From Candidatus Woesearchaeota archaeon (GTDB lineage: Archaea; Nanobdellota; Nanobdellia; Woesearchaeales; GW2011-AR9): DNA of 54,219 nucleotides. Both the position numbers and the translations under genes were made by a program. Below the pieces are notes generated by a model. That model had not been told where the DNA came from. It did no database searches and was given only the letters and a program-made list of their open reading frames with translations. Shown one piece after another: positions 31,000 through 39,480 of the stretch; positions within the stretch are counted from its first letter, which is position 1, and the number at the start of each line of letters is the position of its first letter. The stretch is taken from NCBI GenBank assembly GCA_016185625.1, contig JACPND010000020.1, forward strand, positions 1 through 54,219, in the 5' to 3' direction.

Positions 31000-31157
31000 A
31001 GAAGGATTTGATTCATTATCCTGACCTTTTTTGCATCTTTCTCTCTGAAGCCTCTGCAAGTTTTCTCATTGAGATTTTACTTTCCTTTGTAATTTCTGAA
31101 TACGATGTTTCTTTGAATATCTTCTTTTTTGAGATTGAAATTAGTTATCTCCGTTGC

Positions 31158-31589
31158 CTAATTTTTGGCTGTTATGGTGGTAGTCGGTAGGTACGAATGT
31201 TCGGCTGATAAATCAATAATCTCTTTCACGTCTTGTTCTGCAGTTTTTGTTTCTTCGGGCGAGATTTCCGGAAAGAATTGAGGAAGAATGACGGGAAGCA
31301 TTCCGCAGATGACGACTTTCCCTTCTTTTTCAAAGACGTTGATCTTGCAAGGCAGACAGAGCGAGACCAACGGATTTTTCGTCAGGAACTGGTGAGCGTG
31401 TTTGGCGTTGCAGATTTCTATGATTTTTAATTTGTGGAGAGGAAATCCTTTCGCCGCCAGACGTTCTTGTACATCGTAAACCTGAAACAGCGCCCAGCCT
31501 TTTTTGTCGATGGCTTTCAATACCGATACCACCGCCTCATCAAATCTTTTTGTCGTTTCCACAACATAGGCGAAATCACTGAGATTCAT
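31158..31589 (-). CDS. DUF302 family protein
   Basis: 143 residues from ATG 31589; the ORF-track start would overlap the upstream gene. The sequence FAYVVETTKRFDEAVVSVLKAIDKKGWALFQVYDV and C-N-A-K-H-A-H-Q-F-L ... LCLPCKINVFEKEGKV match DUF302, a small fold often found with thiol or metal-handling proteins. The pairs around CNAKHAH and CLPC could bind metal. It is the last gene of a metal-related cluster. Confidence 0.85.
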   Translation of the reverse strand: MNLSDFAYVVETTKRFDEAVVSVLKAIDKKGWALFQVYDVQERLAAKGFPLHKLKIIEICNAKHAHQFLTKNPLVSLCLPCKINVFEKEGKVVICGMLPVILPQFFPEISPEETKTAEQDVKEIIDLSAEHSYLPTTTITAKN

Positions 31590-31596
31590 GTTCCTG

Positions 31597-32076
31597 CTAT
31601 TTCTTCTTTGCATTCAGACTTCTCCATACTTTTACAATCCAAATATACACGAGCACTACCAGCCCAATCAGCAACAGAGTGTACAGCAGACCGTTCAATC
31701 CCCAGAACCACCCACTGCCCATCATTCCATACCCGCTCGATCCCATCATACCAAAATTTCCCATCATGTTCATCATTCCTCCACCCATCATCCCTGAGCT
31801 GCCTGTCGCTTCATTACAGTACAGCCGTTTCGCCATGAGAATATGCATTTGTGCAAGAGAAGCAGAACCTTCCCCACCCATCATATTGTCCATGAGCTTG
31901 TGGGCTTCTCCGGGATGGATTTGCTCCATGTAATAATCGCCCATGGATTCCAATTGGTCATCATCTAATTGGTCACAGGGCACGTTGGAGTCAATAAGTG
32001 TTTTAGCATCCACATCTTCATGGGCCAAAGCCAAGGGAAGCAACAATAACACCAATATCGCATAGAGTTTATTCAT
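31597..32076 (-). CDS. Secreted/membrane Met-Gly-rich protein, putative copper binding
   Basis: 159 residues. Signal peptide MNKLYAILVLLLLPLALAH, a helical domain with two Cys, then Met/Gly repeats (SSGMMGGGMMNMMGNFGMMG, about 93-122), and one C-terminal membrane span (LLYTLLLIGLVVLVYIWIV). Met-rich motifs commonly bind Cu(I) outside the cell. TATA TGTTTATATACTATT and an AGGTGA site lie upstream. It forms one transcription unit with the DUF302 gene. Confidence 0.65.
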   Translation of the reverse strand: MNKLYAILVLLLLPLALAHEDVDAKTLIDSNVPCDQLDDDQLESMGDYYMEQIHPGEAHKLMDNMMGGEGSASLAQMHILMAKRLYCNEATGSSGMMGGGMMNMMGNFGMMGSSGYGMMGSGWFWGLNGLLYTLLLIGLVVLVYIWIVKVWRSLNAKKK

Positions 32077-32149
32077 AATCGTTCACCTAGAAGTATACGA
32101 TATTTTAATAGTATATAAACATAATTCAAAATTAGGGAAAAATTAGTGT

Positions 32150-32584
32150 CTACCATCGTTTGCAACAAGCGATGGCTTTTTGGACGAAGGCATTGACGTT
32201 AGGATTGCGTCGGTACAGAAATAAGATAAGAAAGATGACCCAAATGATGATTATAGTGAATAGGGCGGAGATGGAAATTATACGGACCAGCGCCGCCGCA
32301 AGAAGAAACAGCGTGAGATAAAAAGGCAAACGAAACAGCCGATAATGCTCCGGAACGTTGGCTTCCACCAGATAAAAAATCCCCAGAATCGAGCTGCCCA
32401 GTAAAATCGCAATAAGCGTGATGTTATCCCATTTTTTCAAATAAAAGAAACCCAACAGAATCAGCCAGGTTAACAACGATGCCGCACAGAGAACACAGAA
32501 TTCTTTTTTGAGGATGTTCTTTAACATTAAAAGTATTAAAAACAATCCGATGATCAGCAAAAGAACCAGCGTCAGTTGATCCAT
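32150..32584 (-). CDS. Four-to-five-span membrane protein with CVLC motif
   Basis: 144 residues, almost entirely hydrophobic spans. KKEFCVLCAASLLTW (about 27-41) puts two Cys at a membrane edge, reminiscent of the FCVxC motif of VKOR-type disulfide proteins. A second CC pair is near the C-terminus. It overlaps the upstream CPLC membrane protein by 13 bases, so the two are probably functionally linked. No family firmly recognised. Confidence 0.5.
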   Translation of the reverse strand: MDQLTLVLLLIIGLFLILLMLKNILKKEFCVLCAASLLTWLILLGFFYLKKWDNITLIAILLGSSILGIFYLVEANVPEHYRLFRLPFYLTLFLLAAALVRIISISALFTIIIIWVIFLILFLYRRNPNVNAFVQKAIACCKRW

Positions 32585-33108
32585 CGCGCCAGCTCAATGA
32601 CGATTGAAATGACAATTAATAATGCAAAAGTGAGGGTCAATCCTTGATAGGGCAGCATTTTGCCGTTTCGTAACTGTGTGATTTTATTGCTGAGCCAGGG
32701 CGTGCTGCAGACAACCACGCCGCCCAGCAGGCTGCCCAGTAAAAATTTATTGGCCAAATAGGTGCGATTAAACCAGGAGCCGTAATCGCCAAACCAGAAG
32801 ACTGATATCGGCGTAAACTCTTTGAATAAGGGAAGAGAAATCATCGGCACGATAGTCAGCAGGAACGACAAGATGATTAATGCTGCTTTTTGTCCGGGAA
32901 TGAACTCTCGTTTAATCAGCCTCGAAACCCACCAACCCGTAGACACGGCAAAAGCACCGATGAAGATGCTGACAACCGTCATGCTTATGCCCAGCCAGAC
33001 TGCTCCTCCGGCAGCGGCAGCCGCTCCGATTGTGCACAAAGGACAGTGGGCCAGTACGCCGGGTGACAGTAAGAGTAGTGCTACGGACAGCAGAGAGAGC
33101 CTTCTCAT
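32572..33108 (-). CDS. Membrane protein with N-terminal HCPLCT motif
   Basis: 178 residues from ATG 33108 (the ORF-track start is a TTG overlapping the previous stop). A signal/first span MRRLSLLSVALLLLSPGVLA is followed at once by HCPLCTIGAAAAAGGAVWLG, so a CxxC with a preceding His sits just outside the membrane. Four further spans follow. The CPLC pair could bind copper or carry out thiol exchange. It lies between DUF411 and the CVLC membrane protein. Confidence 0.6.
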   Translation of the reverse strand: MRRLSLLSVALLLLSPGVLAHCPLCTIGAAAAAGGAVWLGISMTVVSIFIGAFAVSTGWWVSRLIKREFIPGQKAALIILSFLLTIVPMISLPLFKEFTPISVFWFGDYGSWFNRTYLANKFLLGSLLGGVVVCSTPWLSNKITQLRNGKMLPYQGLTLTFALLIVISIVIELARWIN

Positions 33109-33110
33109 GC

Positions 33111-33584
33111 TCAAATCCTCATAAATTCACTGCTCGTTCCATCTTTATGGATGGCCATTATCATAAACTGACCAGTTCTGCTTCCCGGCATTCCTGGCGA
33201 TCCAGATGGCATTCCCGGCAGGGCAATACCAGCTATGTCTGGTTTTTCAGTCAGGAGTTTGGTGATGGCTTCGAGAGGAATATGGCCTTCCACGAAGTAG
33301 CCCTGGACAATGACCGTATGGCAGCTTCTCAAGTCCTGCGGGATGTTATACTGGTCTTTTAAAGGTGTAACGTCATCCATATTTTTCACCTGAACGGCTA
33401 AACCACTTTTCTTCTTTAGATATTGGCCATAGAGGTCACAGCAGCCGCAGTATTCGGATTTGTAGAGCGTAATGCCATTAGAATCGTTGGTCAAAGCTCC
33501 GCTTGGTGAGCCACTGGGCCAGAAGTACCAGGCAGCCCCCAGAGCTATAAGAACTACAATAAAAATAATCCTCGTTTTGTTCAT
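33111..33584 (-). CDS. DUF411 metal-binding protein, membrane anchored
   Basis: 157 residues from ATG 33584. N-terminal anchor IIFIVVLIALGAAWYF. The DUF411 hallmarks are SEYCGCCDLYGQYL, LRSCHTVIVQGYFVEGHIP and GIALPGMPSGSPGMPG. The C-x-C-C, SCH and Met residues suggest Cu binding in the extracytoplasmic space; DUF411 proteins are linked to copper handling. It heads the metal cluster and sits behind a 16-bp palindrome. Confidence 0.9.
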   Translation of the reverse strand: MNKTRIIFIVVLIALGAAWYFWPSGSPSGALTNDSNGITLYKSEYCGCCDLYGQYLKKKSGLAVQVKNMDDVTPLKDQYNIPQDLRSCHTVIVQGYFVEGHIPLEAITKLLTEKPDIAGIALPGMPSGSPGMPGSRTGQFMIMAIHKDGTSSEFMRI

Positions 33585-33610
33585 GTTTTCACCGCTTTTT
33601 GAGAAATGAA

Positions 33611-33645
33611 ACACTTTATTTAACTAGCGTTGAAACTAGTTTCAA
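33611..33645 (-). promoter_or_regulatory. Palindromic operator and TATA of the DUF411 cluster
   Basis: TTGAAACTAGTTTCAA (33630-33645) is a perfect 16-bp palindrome. On the reverse strand it lies directly before a TATA-like TTAAATAAAG and about 46 bases before the DUF411 start. The site is well placed for a metal-responsive regulator. No regulator gene is adjacent. Confidence 0.5.
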
Positions 33646-33787
33646 TAGTTTGGTGATAAGTAGCTTCTGTGTATTAAGTACAAAGATGATCTAGGGCCTT
33701 TGAGAAGATAAAGTGAACTTTTATGTCTGAATAAAACCATATAATATTGTCAAGACAGTCCAACTTAATTATTCAAGAAACCTTAAC

Positions 33788-34183
33788 TCATAATTCGACA
33801 TCCAATACTTTCATTATCTTATCCAGCTTCTTGTTGATCAGGATAAACTCGCTTCTCGATGGAACCTGGCTTTTCGATTCGTCAGGGTCATCTTTTCTAA
33901 AACAATGGCGGCAATAGATTGGTTTTCCTTCTCTTGGCCTAAAAGGGACTTCGCAGCGATCACCGCATTTCGCGCAGGTCACCAAGTACATATTTTTTTC
34001 AAATGATCGTTCTGAGTCTCTTCTCAGGAATCTGTCAGTATCTCTTCCCCGGAAATCTCTCCCCACAGAATCTTTTCCTTCAGAGGAGGGAGAATCTCTT
34101 CTGCTGAATCTTTTTGGAGCGTCATCACGGAATCTACCAGGACTTCTGGTTCCAAATTTATGATCCGGATTGAAATTTCGCAT
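33788..34183 (-). CDS. Arg-rich protein with CxxC zinc ribbon
   Basis: 131 residues. The first 60 are disordered and rich in Arg, Asp and Ser (GRDFRGRDTDRFLRR). The zinc ribbon CAKCGDRCEVPFRPREGKPIYCRHCF (about 70-95) resembles small zinc-binding domains of nucleic-acid-binding proteins. A short C-terminal helix follows. RNA or ssDNA binding is likely but unproven. An AGGAGATAAC site precedes the start; TATA GGATTTATAAATAG is shared with the divergent glycosyltransferase. Confidence 0.7.
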   Translation of the reverse strand: MRNFNPDHKFGTRSPGRFRDDAPKRFSRRDSPSSEGKDSVGRDFRGRDTDRFLRRDSERSFEKNMYLVTCAKCGDRCEVPFRPREGKPIYCRHCFRKDDPDESKSQVPSRSEFILINKKLDKIMKVLDVEL

Positions 34184-34229
34184 TTTGTATCAGCCTTCCT
34201 GATGTTATCTCCTTTGCAAAAACACGCAC

Positions 34230-34243
34230 CTATTTATAAATCC
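34230..34243. promoter_or_regulatory. Shared TATA between zinc-ribbon and glycosyltransferase genes
   Basis: CTATTTATAAATCC lies about 20 bases before the forward ATG 34256 and about 50 before the reverse ATG 34183. Confidence 0.45.
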
Positions 34244-34255
34244 ATTTCCCGTTAA

Positions 34256-35026
34256 ATGGAGAATCACAAACCTTTTAAACAATTACCCTTAAAACAGGGC
34301 ATGCAAAAACTTTCTATCGTTATCCCCTGTTACAATGAAGAAGAGGGGATCCCTCAACTGGTGCAGCAATTGAATCCCGTTGCCGAAAAGCTTCGTAAGA
34401 TCTATGAATTAGAACTCATTTTCGTTGACGATGGCAGCAAGGATCAGACTAATCGCCTGTTGCATCAGCATTTTGACAATTGGCCTGGAACAAAAATCGT
34501 CAAGCATGAGGTCAATAAAAATTTAGGTGCGGCTTTGAAAACAGGATTCGCACAGGCGACGGGAGATCTGGTGGCAGCCTTAGACAGCGATTGCACATAT
34601 AATCCGGCACTGATTGCGGAAATGGCAGAGATGATCGATACCGATACTGATATTGCGACTGTTTCTCCCTATCATCCCTTGGGAAAAGTCAACAATGTTT
34701 CTGCCTATCGCATCTTTCTCAGTAAAAGCATCTCGCGTCTGTACCGCATGTTAGTCCCGGCAAGGGTCTATACGTTCACGGCCATGGTCCGGGTGTATAA
34801 AAAAGACGTCGTGAAGAATATTCATTTTTCCTCCGACACCTTCTTAGGTGTTACCGAATTGATGATTAAAGCTTTGCTTCACGGCTATCGTGTCAAAGAA
34901 CTTCCCACGGAACTCAACCTCAGAACCTTCGGCACGTCGAAGATGAAAACTGCCAGGGTTATTGGTGATCATCTTGGCTTGATTGCCCGCCTCATCCGCT
35001 ACAAAGTGACCAGAAAAGAGATATAA
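34256..35026 (+). CDS. Family 2 glycosyltransferase, DPM1-like
   Basis: 256 residues, soluble. GT-A fold: LSIVIPCYNEEEG (about 19-31), FVDDGSKDQT (about 58-67), NKNLGAALKTGFAQATGD and the D-x-D-like ALDSDCTYNP. Such enzymes transfer sugar from UDP- or GDP-sugar to a polyprenyl phosphate or glycan. It opens the surface-glycan region. There is no C-terminal membrane anchor, unlike the second family 2 enzyme at 39477. Confidence 0.9.
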   Translation: MENHKPFKQLPLKQGMQKLSIVIPCYNEEEGIPQLVQQLNPVAEKLRKIYELELIFVDDGSKDQTNRLLHQHFDNWPGTKIVKHEVNKNLGAALKTGFAQATGDLVAALDSDCTYNPALIAEMAEMIDTDTDIATVSPYHPLGKVNNVSAYRIFLSKSISRLYRMLVPARVYTFTAMVRVYKKDVVKNIHFSSDTFLGVTELMIKALLHGYRVKELPTELNLRTFGTSKMKTARVIGDHLGLIARLIRYKVTRKEI

Positions 35027-35088
35027 AAAGTAGTGGGGGAGAGATATAAAAAATACAGGGAATACAAAAAAATATAAAGATACAACAC

Positions 35089-36192
35089 ATGAAAATTGTC
35101 ACTGTTCTGGGCACACGGCCGGAGATCACGAAACTTTCGCCGCTCCTGCCTCTTCTGGAAGAGATTTCTGAACACATACTTATCCATACTGGACAGCATT
35201 ATGATTACGCTATGGATGAAGTTTTTTTCGCCGAGTTGCAGCTGCGGAAGCCGACATACAATCTTCACATCGGCTCTCAGACACAGGGAAAGCAAACCGC
35301 GATGATCTTAGAAAAAGTGGAAGAGATTTTACAGAAAGAAAAACCAGACTTGGTTATTGTCGAGGGCGATACTAATACCGCTCCGGCAGCATCGTTGGCG
35401 GCGGCGAAATTACATCTTCCTCTCATACATATCGAATCCGGGTGCCGCTCTTTTAATAGAGAGATGCCTGAAGAAATCAATAGGGTCATCGCGGATCATC
35501 TGGCAACCTATCTCATCGCTCCGGATAAAGTAAGTGTTGAGAATCTACGCAGAGAAGGATTAACCAACAATGTATCTCTTCTGGGCAGCACCATGTTTGA
35601 TGCCATTGTCAGAAATAAACAATTAGTGGACGAGAAAAATGTTCTGCAACAATTTGGATTAAAACCAGATGATTTTGTGGTGGTGACCATGCATCGTGCG
35701 GAGAATACCGACAATGAAAAGAATTTACGGCAGATTATAACTGCGCTGAATCAAGTAGCAGAAGAAACACTTCTCGTTTTCCCCATTCATCCCAGGACTA
35801 AAAAGGCGCTTCAGGATCATAACATAACTTTAAATCCAAAAATAAAAGTCGTAGAGCCGCAGCCGTATCTTACTTTTTTAGGCCTCTTATCCTGTTGCAA
35901 GTTCTGTATGTCAGATAGCGGCGGCATCCAGGAAGAAGCACTGGTCTGCAACAAGCCCTGCCTGATCTTGCGCAATGAGACAGAATGGATACGTCTGGTA
36001 CACGCTGGAAAAAATATCCTGACAACGACAAATACAGCCAGGATTGTCGCCGTTGCACAAGAATTATCAAGAGATTCGGCAAAATTAGAGGCAATCAAGA
36101 GGATACGATATCCTTATGAGATTGGAGTTGCCCCTAAAATTATTGCGGCCATTAAAAAAATACAACCAAATACAACAAATATCAAAAATTAA
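35089..36192 (+). CDS. wecB: UDP-GlcNAc-type 2-epimerase (WecB/WbpI family)
   Basis: 367 residues, full length. VLGTRPEITKLSPLL at the N-terminus, HIESGCRSFNREMPEEINR and SDSGGIQEEAL define the non-hydrolysing 2-epimerase. It interconverts UDP-GlcNAc and UDP-ManNAc or, in WbpI, the 3-acetamido uronic acid forms. Because the next genes are WbpD-, WbpE- and WbpB-like, a WbpI role is likely. TATA AAATATAAAGATAC is just upstream. Confidence 0.92.
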   Translation: MKIVTVLGTRPEITKLSPLLPLLEEISEHILIHTGQHYDYAMDEVFFAELQLRKPTYNLHIGSQTQGKQTAMILEKVEEILQKEKPDLVIVEGDTNTAPAASLAAAKLHLPLIHIESGCRSFNREMPEEINRVIADHLATYLIAPDKVSVENLRREGLTNNVSLLGSTMFDAIVRNKQLVDEKNVLQQFGLKPDDFVVVTMHRAENTDNEKNLRQIITALNQVAEETLLVFPIHPRTKKALQDHNITLNPKIKVVEPQPYLTFLGLLSCCKFCMSDSGGIQEEALVCNKPCLILRNETEWIRLVHAGKNILTTTNTARIVAVAQELSRDSAKLEAIKRIRYPYEIGVAPKIIAAIKKIQPNTTNIKN

Positions 36193-36204
36193 ACCTCTCT
36201 AAAC

Positions 36205-36762
36205 ATGATCCATCCCACCGCTGACGTTTCTCCTCTGGCAAAAATCGGAAATAACGCGAGAATATGGCATCAGGCTCAAATAAGGGAAGGTGCGGAGATA
36301 GGAGATAATTGCATTCTGGCAAAGAATGTGTATGTCGATAAGAATGTAAAAATTGGCTCAAATTGCAAAATCCAGAATAATTGTTCCATCTACCATGGCG
36401 TGACGCTGGAAAATGGCGTTTTTATCGGCCCTCACTGCGTCTTTACCAACGATAAAAACCCCCGGGCGATAAATCCGGACGGTTCTTTAAAGAAAGACCA
36501 GGATTGGGAAGAATCGTACACTCTCGTACAAGAAGGTGCATCTCTGGGAGCGAAAGTGGTGGTTCTGCCGGGAATAACGATCGGAAGATTTGCGATGGTC
36601 GGAGCCGGCTCTGTCGTGACGAAAGACGTGCCTGACTTTGGGCTGGTGTATGGAACTCCGGTGCAGTTGAAAGGATTTGTCTGTACCTGTGGAAGGAAGC
36701 TGGACGAAGGAAAGAAAGCCGGCGAATACTGTTTTAATTGCGCCAATATTTATAATGCGTAG
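36205..36762 (+). CDS. WbpD-type UDP-sugar N-acetyltransferase (left-handed beta helix)
   Basis: 185 residues of hexapeptide repeats: [41 protein letters not shown] and [14 protein letters not shown]. The last is typical of WbpD, which acetylates the 3-amino group of UDP-GlcNAc3NA. A C-terminal [20 protein letters not shown] forms an added zinc ribbon. Twelve bases after the epimerase; same operon. Confidence 0.88.
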   Translation: MIHPTADVSPLAKIGNNARIWHQAQIREGAEIGDNCILAKNVYVDKNVKIGSNCKIQNNCSIYHGVTLENGVFIGPHCVFTNDKNPRAINPDGSLKKDQDWEESYTLVQEGASLGAKVVVLPGITIGRFAMVGAGSVVTKDVPDFGLVYGTPVQLKGFVCTCGRKLDEGKKAGEYCFNCANIYNA

Positions 36763-36778
36763 TGCCTTACGTTAAAAA

Positions 36779-37306
36779 ATGGCCACGTTCGAAAAGCATA
36801 TTGAATTAGGATTTGGAGTAAGTATCGTTGTATTGGCAATACTCTGGGGTATATTGGGAATCAATATTTTTGAAATGAATACTCTTATTTCTGGATTCGT
36901 AACAACGATAATATTCAGTGTTCTTCCTGATATTGATAATAAAAATGCAAAAATCAGTAGATATTTACATGTTATGTTTATCGTTTCGATTATAGGACTC
37001 TTTTGGAAAACATTCTCAATAAACATTTCTACTATCACGGCATTTCTCATGTTGATTGGATTAGAATTATATCACTGGAATTATGCAAAAGATGATAAAA
37101 CGCATCGACAGTTCCCACATACTTTTACATTTGGAATACTCACATCTATCTTCCTATACGTTATAACATTTTCTGGGATAGCAACATTGTTGGGATTTCT
37201 GGCTCTGTCCTCTCACTTGCTTATAGATGGACATGGAACAGAAGCTTGGAAAAAAGATCAAAAGATATGGCTTAGATTATTTTCTTTTTTCACTCGACGT
37301 GCATAA
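36779..37306 (+). CDS. YdjM/DUF457-type membrane-bound metal-dependent hydrolase
   Basis: 175 residues with about five membrane spans. The motifs VLPDIDNKNAKISR, THRQFPHT and SSHLLIDGHG are the His/Asp ligand pattern of the LexA-regulated YdjM-like family. Substrate unknown. The gene is clearly more AT-rich than its glycan neighbours and interrupts the sugar-nucleotide operon, so it looks acquired. Confidence 0.75.
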   Translation: MATFEKHIELGFGVSIVVLAILWGILGINIFEMNTLISGFVTTIIFSVLPDIDNKNAKISRYLHVMFIVSIIGLFWKTFSINISTITAFLMLIGLELYHWNYAKDDKTHRQFPHTFTFGILTSIFLYVITFSGIATLLGFLALSSHLLIDGHGTEAWKKDQKIWLRLFSFFTRRA

Positions 37307-37319
37307 ATCTCGGTTCCAA

Positions 37320-37332
37320 AATATTTATAAAT
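37320..37332 (+). promoter_or_regulatory. TATA box of the aminotransferase unit
   Basis: AATATTTATAAAT is about 28 bases before ATG 37355, restarting transcription after the AT-rich membrane gene. Confidence 0.5.
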
Positions 37333-37354
37333 CAAAACTAAACAAACATCTCTC

Positions 37355-38485
37355 ATGATTCCCATCGCTAGACCATTGCTGGGAGAAGAGGAGAAGAGCG
37401 CTGTTTTGGGTGTGCTTTCTTCCGGCATGCTGGCACAGGGAAAAAAAGTGGCTGAATTTGAACAGCGCTTTGCTGAATTTATCGGTGTCCAGCACGCGAT
37501 TGCGACATCGAACGGCACTACTGCTCTCCATGCTGCGCTTCTCGCTCATAATGTCGGCCTGGGTGACGAAGTTATCACCACGCCATTCAGTTTCATCGCC
37601 ACGGCGAACGCCATCAAAATGACCGGTGCCACGCCCGTCTTTGTAGACATCAACGAGAAAACTTTCAATATCAATCCTGATCTCATTGAAAAAGCGATTA
37701 CGTCAAAAACGAAAGCCATCCTGCCAGTACATTTATTTGGATTGCCGGCGGACACGGAAAAAATATCCGCTATTGCGAAAAAGCATCATCTGGCCGTTAT
37801 CGAAGACGCCTGCCAGGCGCACGGAGCAGAGGTTGCCGGGAAAAAAGTGGGCTCATTTGGCACCGGCTGCTTTTCATTTTACGCCACCAAAAACATGACC
37901 ACAGGAGAAGGAGGGATGATTACCACGAACGATGATGCTGTCGCTCAGCAATGCGGGAAACTTATTTCCCATGGGTCGGAGAGAAAATATTACCACGATT
38001 TCATTGGCTACAATTATCGGATGACGGATATTGCTGCGGCTATTGGTATTGAACAGCTAAAGAAACTTCCCCTGTTTAATGCCAAGAGGAAAGGAAATGC
38101 TCAATTTCTTGCCCAATATCTTCAACACATTCAGGGGATAGTCGTACCAGAGATGGCCGTCGTCCCAGAAATTAATCCTGCGTCGAATCTCACCCACGTT
38201 TTCCACCAGTATACGATTCGTGTTACGCCAGAATTCCCTTTTTCACGAGATCAGCTCTTACAGAATTTGACTGAAAACAATATCGGCACTGCCATCTTTT
38301 ATCCCGTTCCCATCCATCAACAAAAGGCATATCCAGAATATCATCATCTCAGATTTCCCGTGGCAGAAATGGCAGCAGCACAAGTTCTCTCGCTTCCGGT
38401 TCATCCTGGAGTGAGTGAGGAGGATCTGCTTTTTATCACCCGCTTTATACAAGACGTGGAGCACAAATCCAGAAAGCTTTTATAA
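37355..38485 (+). CDS. DegT/DnrJ/EryC1 (WbpE-type) PLP aminotransferase
   Basis: 376 residues, complete. The PLP lysine is K179 in FSFYATKNMTTGEGG; other hallmarks are TSNGTTALHAAL, VFVDIN and IEDACQAHGA. It should aminate the 3-keto UDP-uronic acid made by the neighbouring dehydrogenase, giving the 3-amino sugar that the WbpD-like enzyme acetylates. Confidence 0.92.
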   Translation: MIPIARPLLGEEEKSAVLGVLSSGMLAQGKKVAEFEQRFAEFIGVQHAIATSNGTTALHAALLAHNVGLGDEVITTPFSFIATANAIKMTGATPVFVDINEKTFNINPDLIEKAITSKTKAILPVHLFGLPADTEKISAIAKKHHLAVIEDACQAHGAEVAGKKVGSFGTGCFSFYATKNMTTGEGGMITTNDDAVAQQCGKLISHGSERKYYHDFIGYNYRMTDIAAAIGIEQLKKLPLFNAKRKGNAQFLAQYLQHIQGIVVPEMAVVPEINPASNLTHVFHQYTIRVTPEFPFSRDQLLQNLTENNIGTAIFYPVPIHQQKAYPEYHHLRFPVAEMAAAQVLSLPVHPGVSEEDLLFITRFIQDVEHKSRKLL

Positions 38486-38505
38486 CCTTTCTCTGCTGTT
38501 CGAGC

Positions 38506-39480
38506 ATGCTTAAAGTAGGCGTTATTGGTGTTGGTTCGATGGGCCAGAATCATGCCCGGATTTATTTTCATAGCGACAATGCTGTATTAACAGCAGTGGC
38601 CGATCCTTTTCAGGAACAAATACAAAAAGTTGCCCGGAAATACAACGCCAAAGCGTATCTTGATTACCGCGAAATGCTCGATCATGAAGACCTCGATGCT
38701 GTTTCCGTTGCCGTTCCCACCAGCCTGCACCGGGAAGTTGCCATCTACGCTCTCTCCAGGAAAAAGCACGTCCTTCTGGAGAAACCCATTGCCCAGAATG
38801 AAGAAGAAGCAAAAGAAATCATTGCCTGTGCGAAACACCATAACGTCAAACTGATGATCGGCCATATCGAACGTTTCAATACCGCAGTGATGGAATTAAA
38901 GAAGCGTCTGGGAGACTTAGGAGAAATTTACAAGATTGATGTCCAGCGCATCGGTCCCTTTCCAGCTAGGATTGCCGATGTTGGAGTCATCACGGATCTT
39001 TCGGTCCATGATTTGGACATCATCAATTATCTTATCGAATCGGAACCACGCCGGATTTATGCAGAGACACAGCAGCGGCTTCATCCCCATAACGAAGATT
39101 CTGTCACGGCGCTGGTCAATTACAAAAATGGAGTTTTAGCGGTATTGAACATCAACTATCTATCTCCCACTAAAATCAGGCAGGTGAAAGTCTTTGGCAA
39201 AAAAGGGATGTTTGAAGTAAATTACATCGATCAGGAATTATTCTTTTATGAAAACCGATCATTTGAATCAGATGATTGGGAGAGCGTCACCGAAGGCGAC
39301 ATGAAAAAGATCATCATCACAAAAAAGGAGCCGCTGCAGGTAGAAATAGAGTCCTTTCTGGAATGTCTTCGTTTAGACCTTCCGGTATCAGTGCCCGGTG
39401 AACATGGACTCAAAGTACTCTCTACTGCTAATCAACTACTCGCCTCGGCACAAACCCAACAAATAATCCACTTACCATGA
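38506..39480 (+). CDS. Gfo/Idh/MocA oxidoreductase (WbpB/WlbA-like)
   Basis: 324 residues. N-terminal Rossmann motif GVIGVGSMGQNHA (4-16) and the E-K-P motif LLEKPIAQNEEEA (about 87-99). WbpB/WlbA-type members oxidise C3 of UDP-GlcNAcA and work in a pair with the WbpE-type aminotransferase, which is the adjacent gene. The stop overlaps the next ATG (ATGA). Confidence 0.88.
   Translation: MLKVGVIGVGSMGQNHARIYFHSDNAVLTAVADPFQEQIQKVARKYNAKAYLDYREMLDHEDLDAVSVAVPTSLHREVAIYALSRKKHVLLEKPIAQNEEEAKEIIACAKHHNVKLMIGHIERFNTAVMELKKRLGDLGEIYKIDVQRIGPFPARIADVGVITDLSVHDLDIINYLIESEPRRIYAETQQRLHPHNEDSVTALVNYKNGVLAVLNINYLSPTKIRQVKVFGKKGMFEVNYIDQELFFYENRSFESDDWESVTEGDMKKIIITKKEPLQVEIESFLECLRLDLPVSVPGEHGLKVLSTANQLLASAQTQQIIHLP

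Noticed and set aside
31008-31190. 60-codon forward ORF after the SpoIIM-like gene
   Set aside because: AT-rich, no promoter or ribosome-binding site, no family pattern, and it runs into the 3' end of the DUF302 gene.
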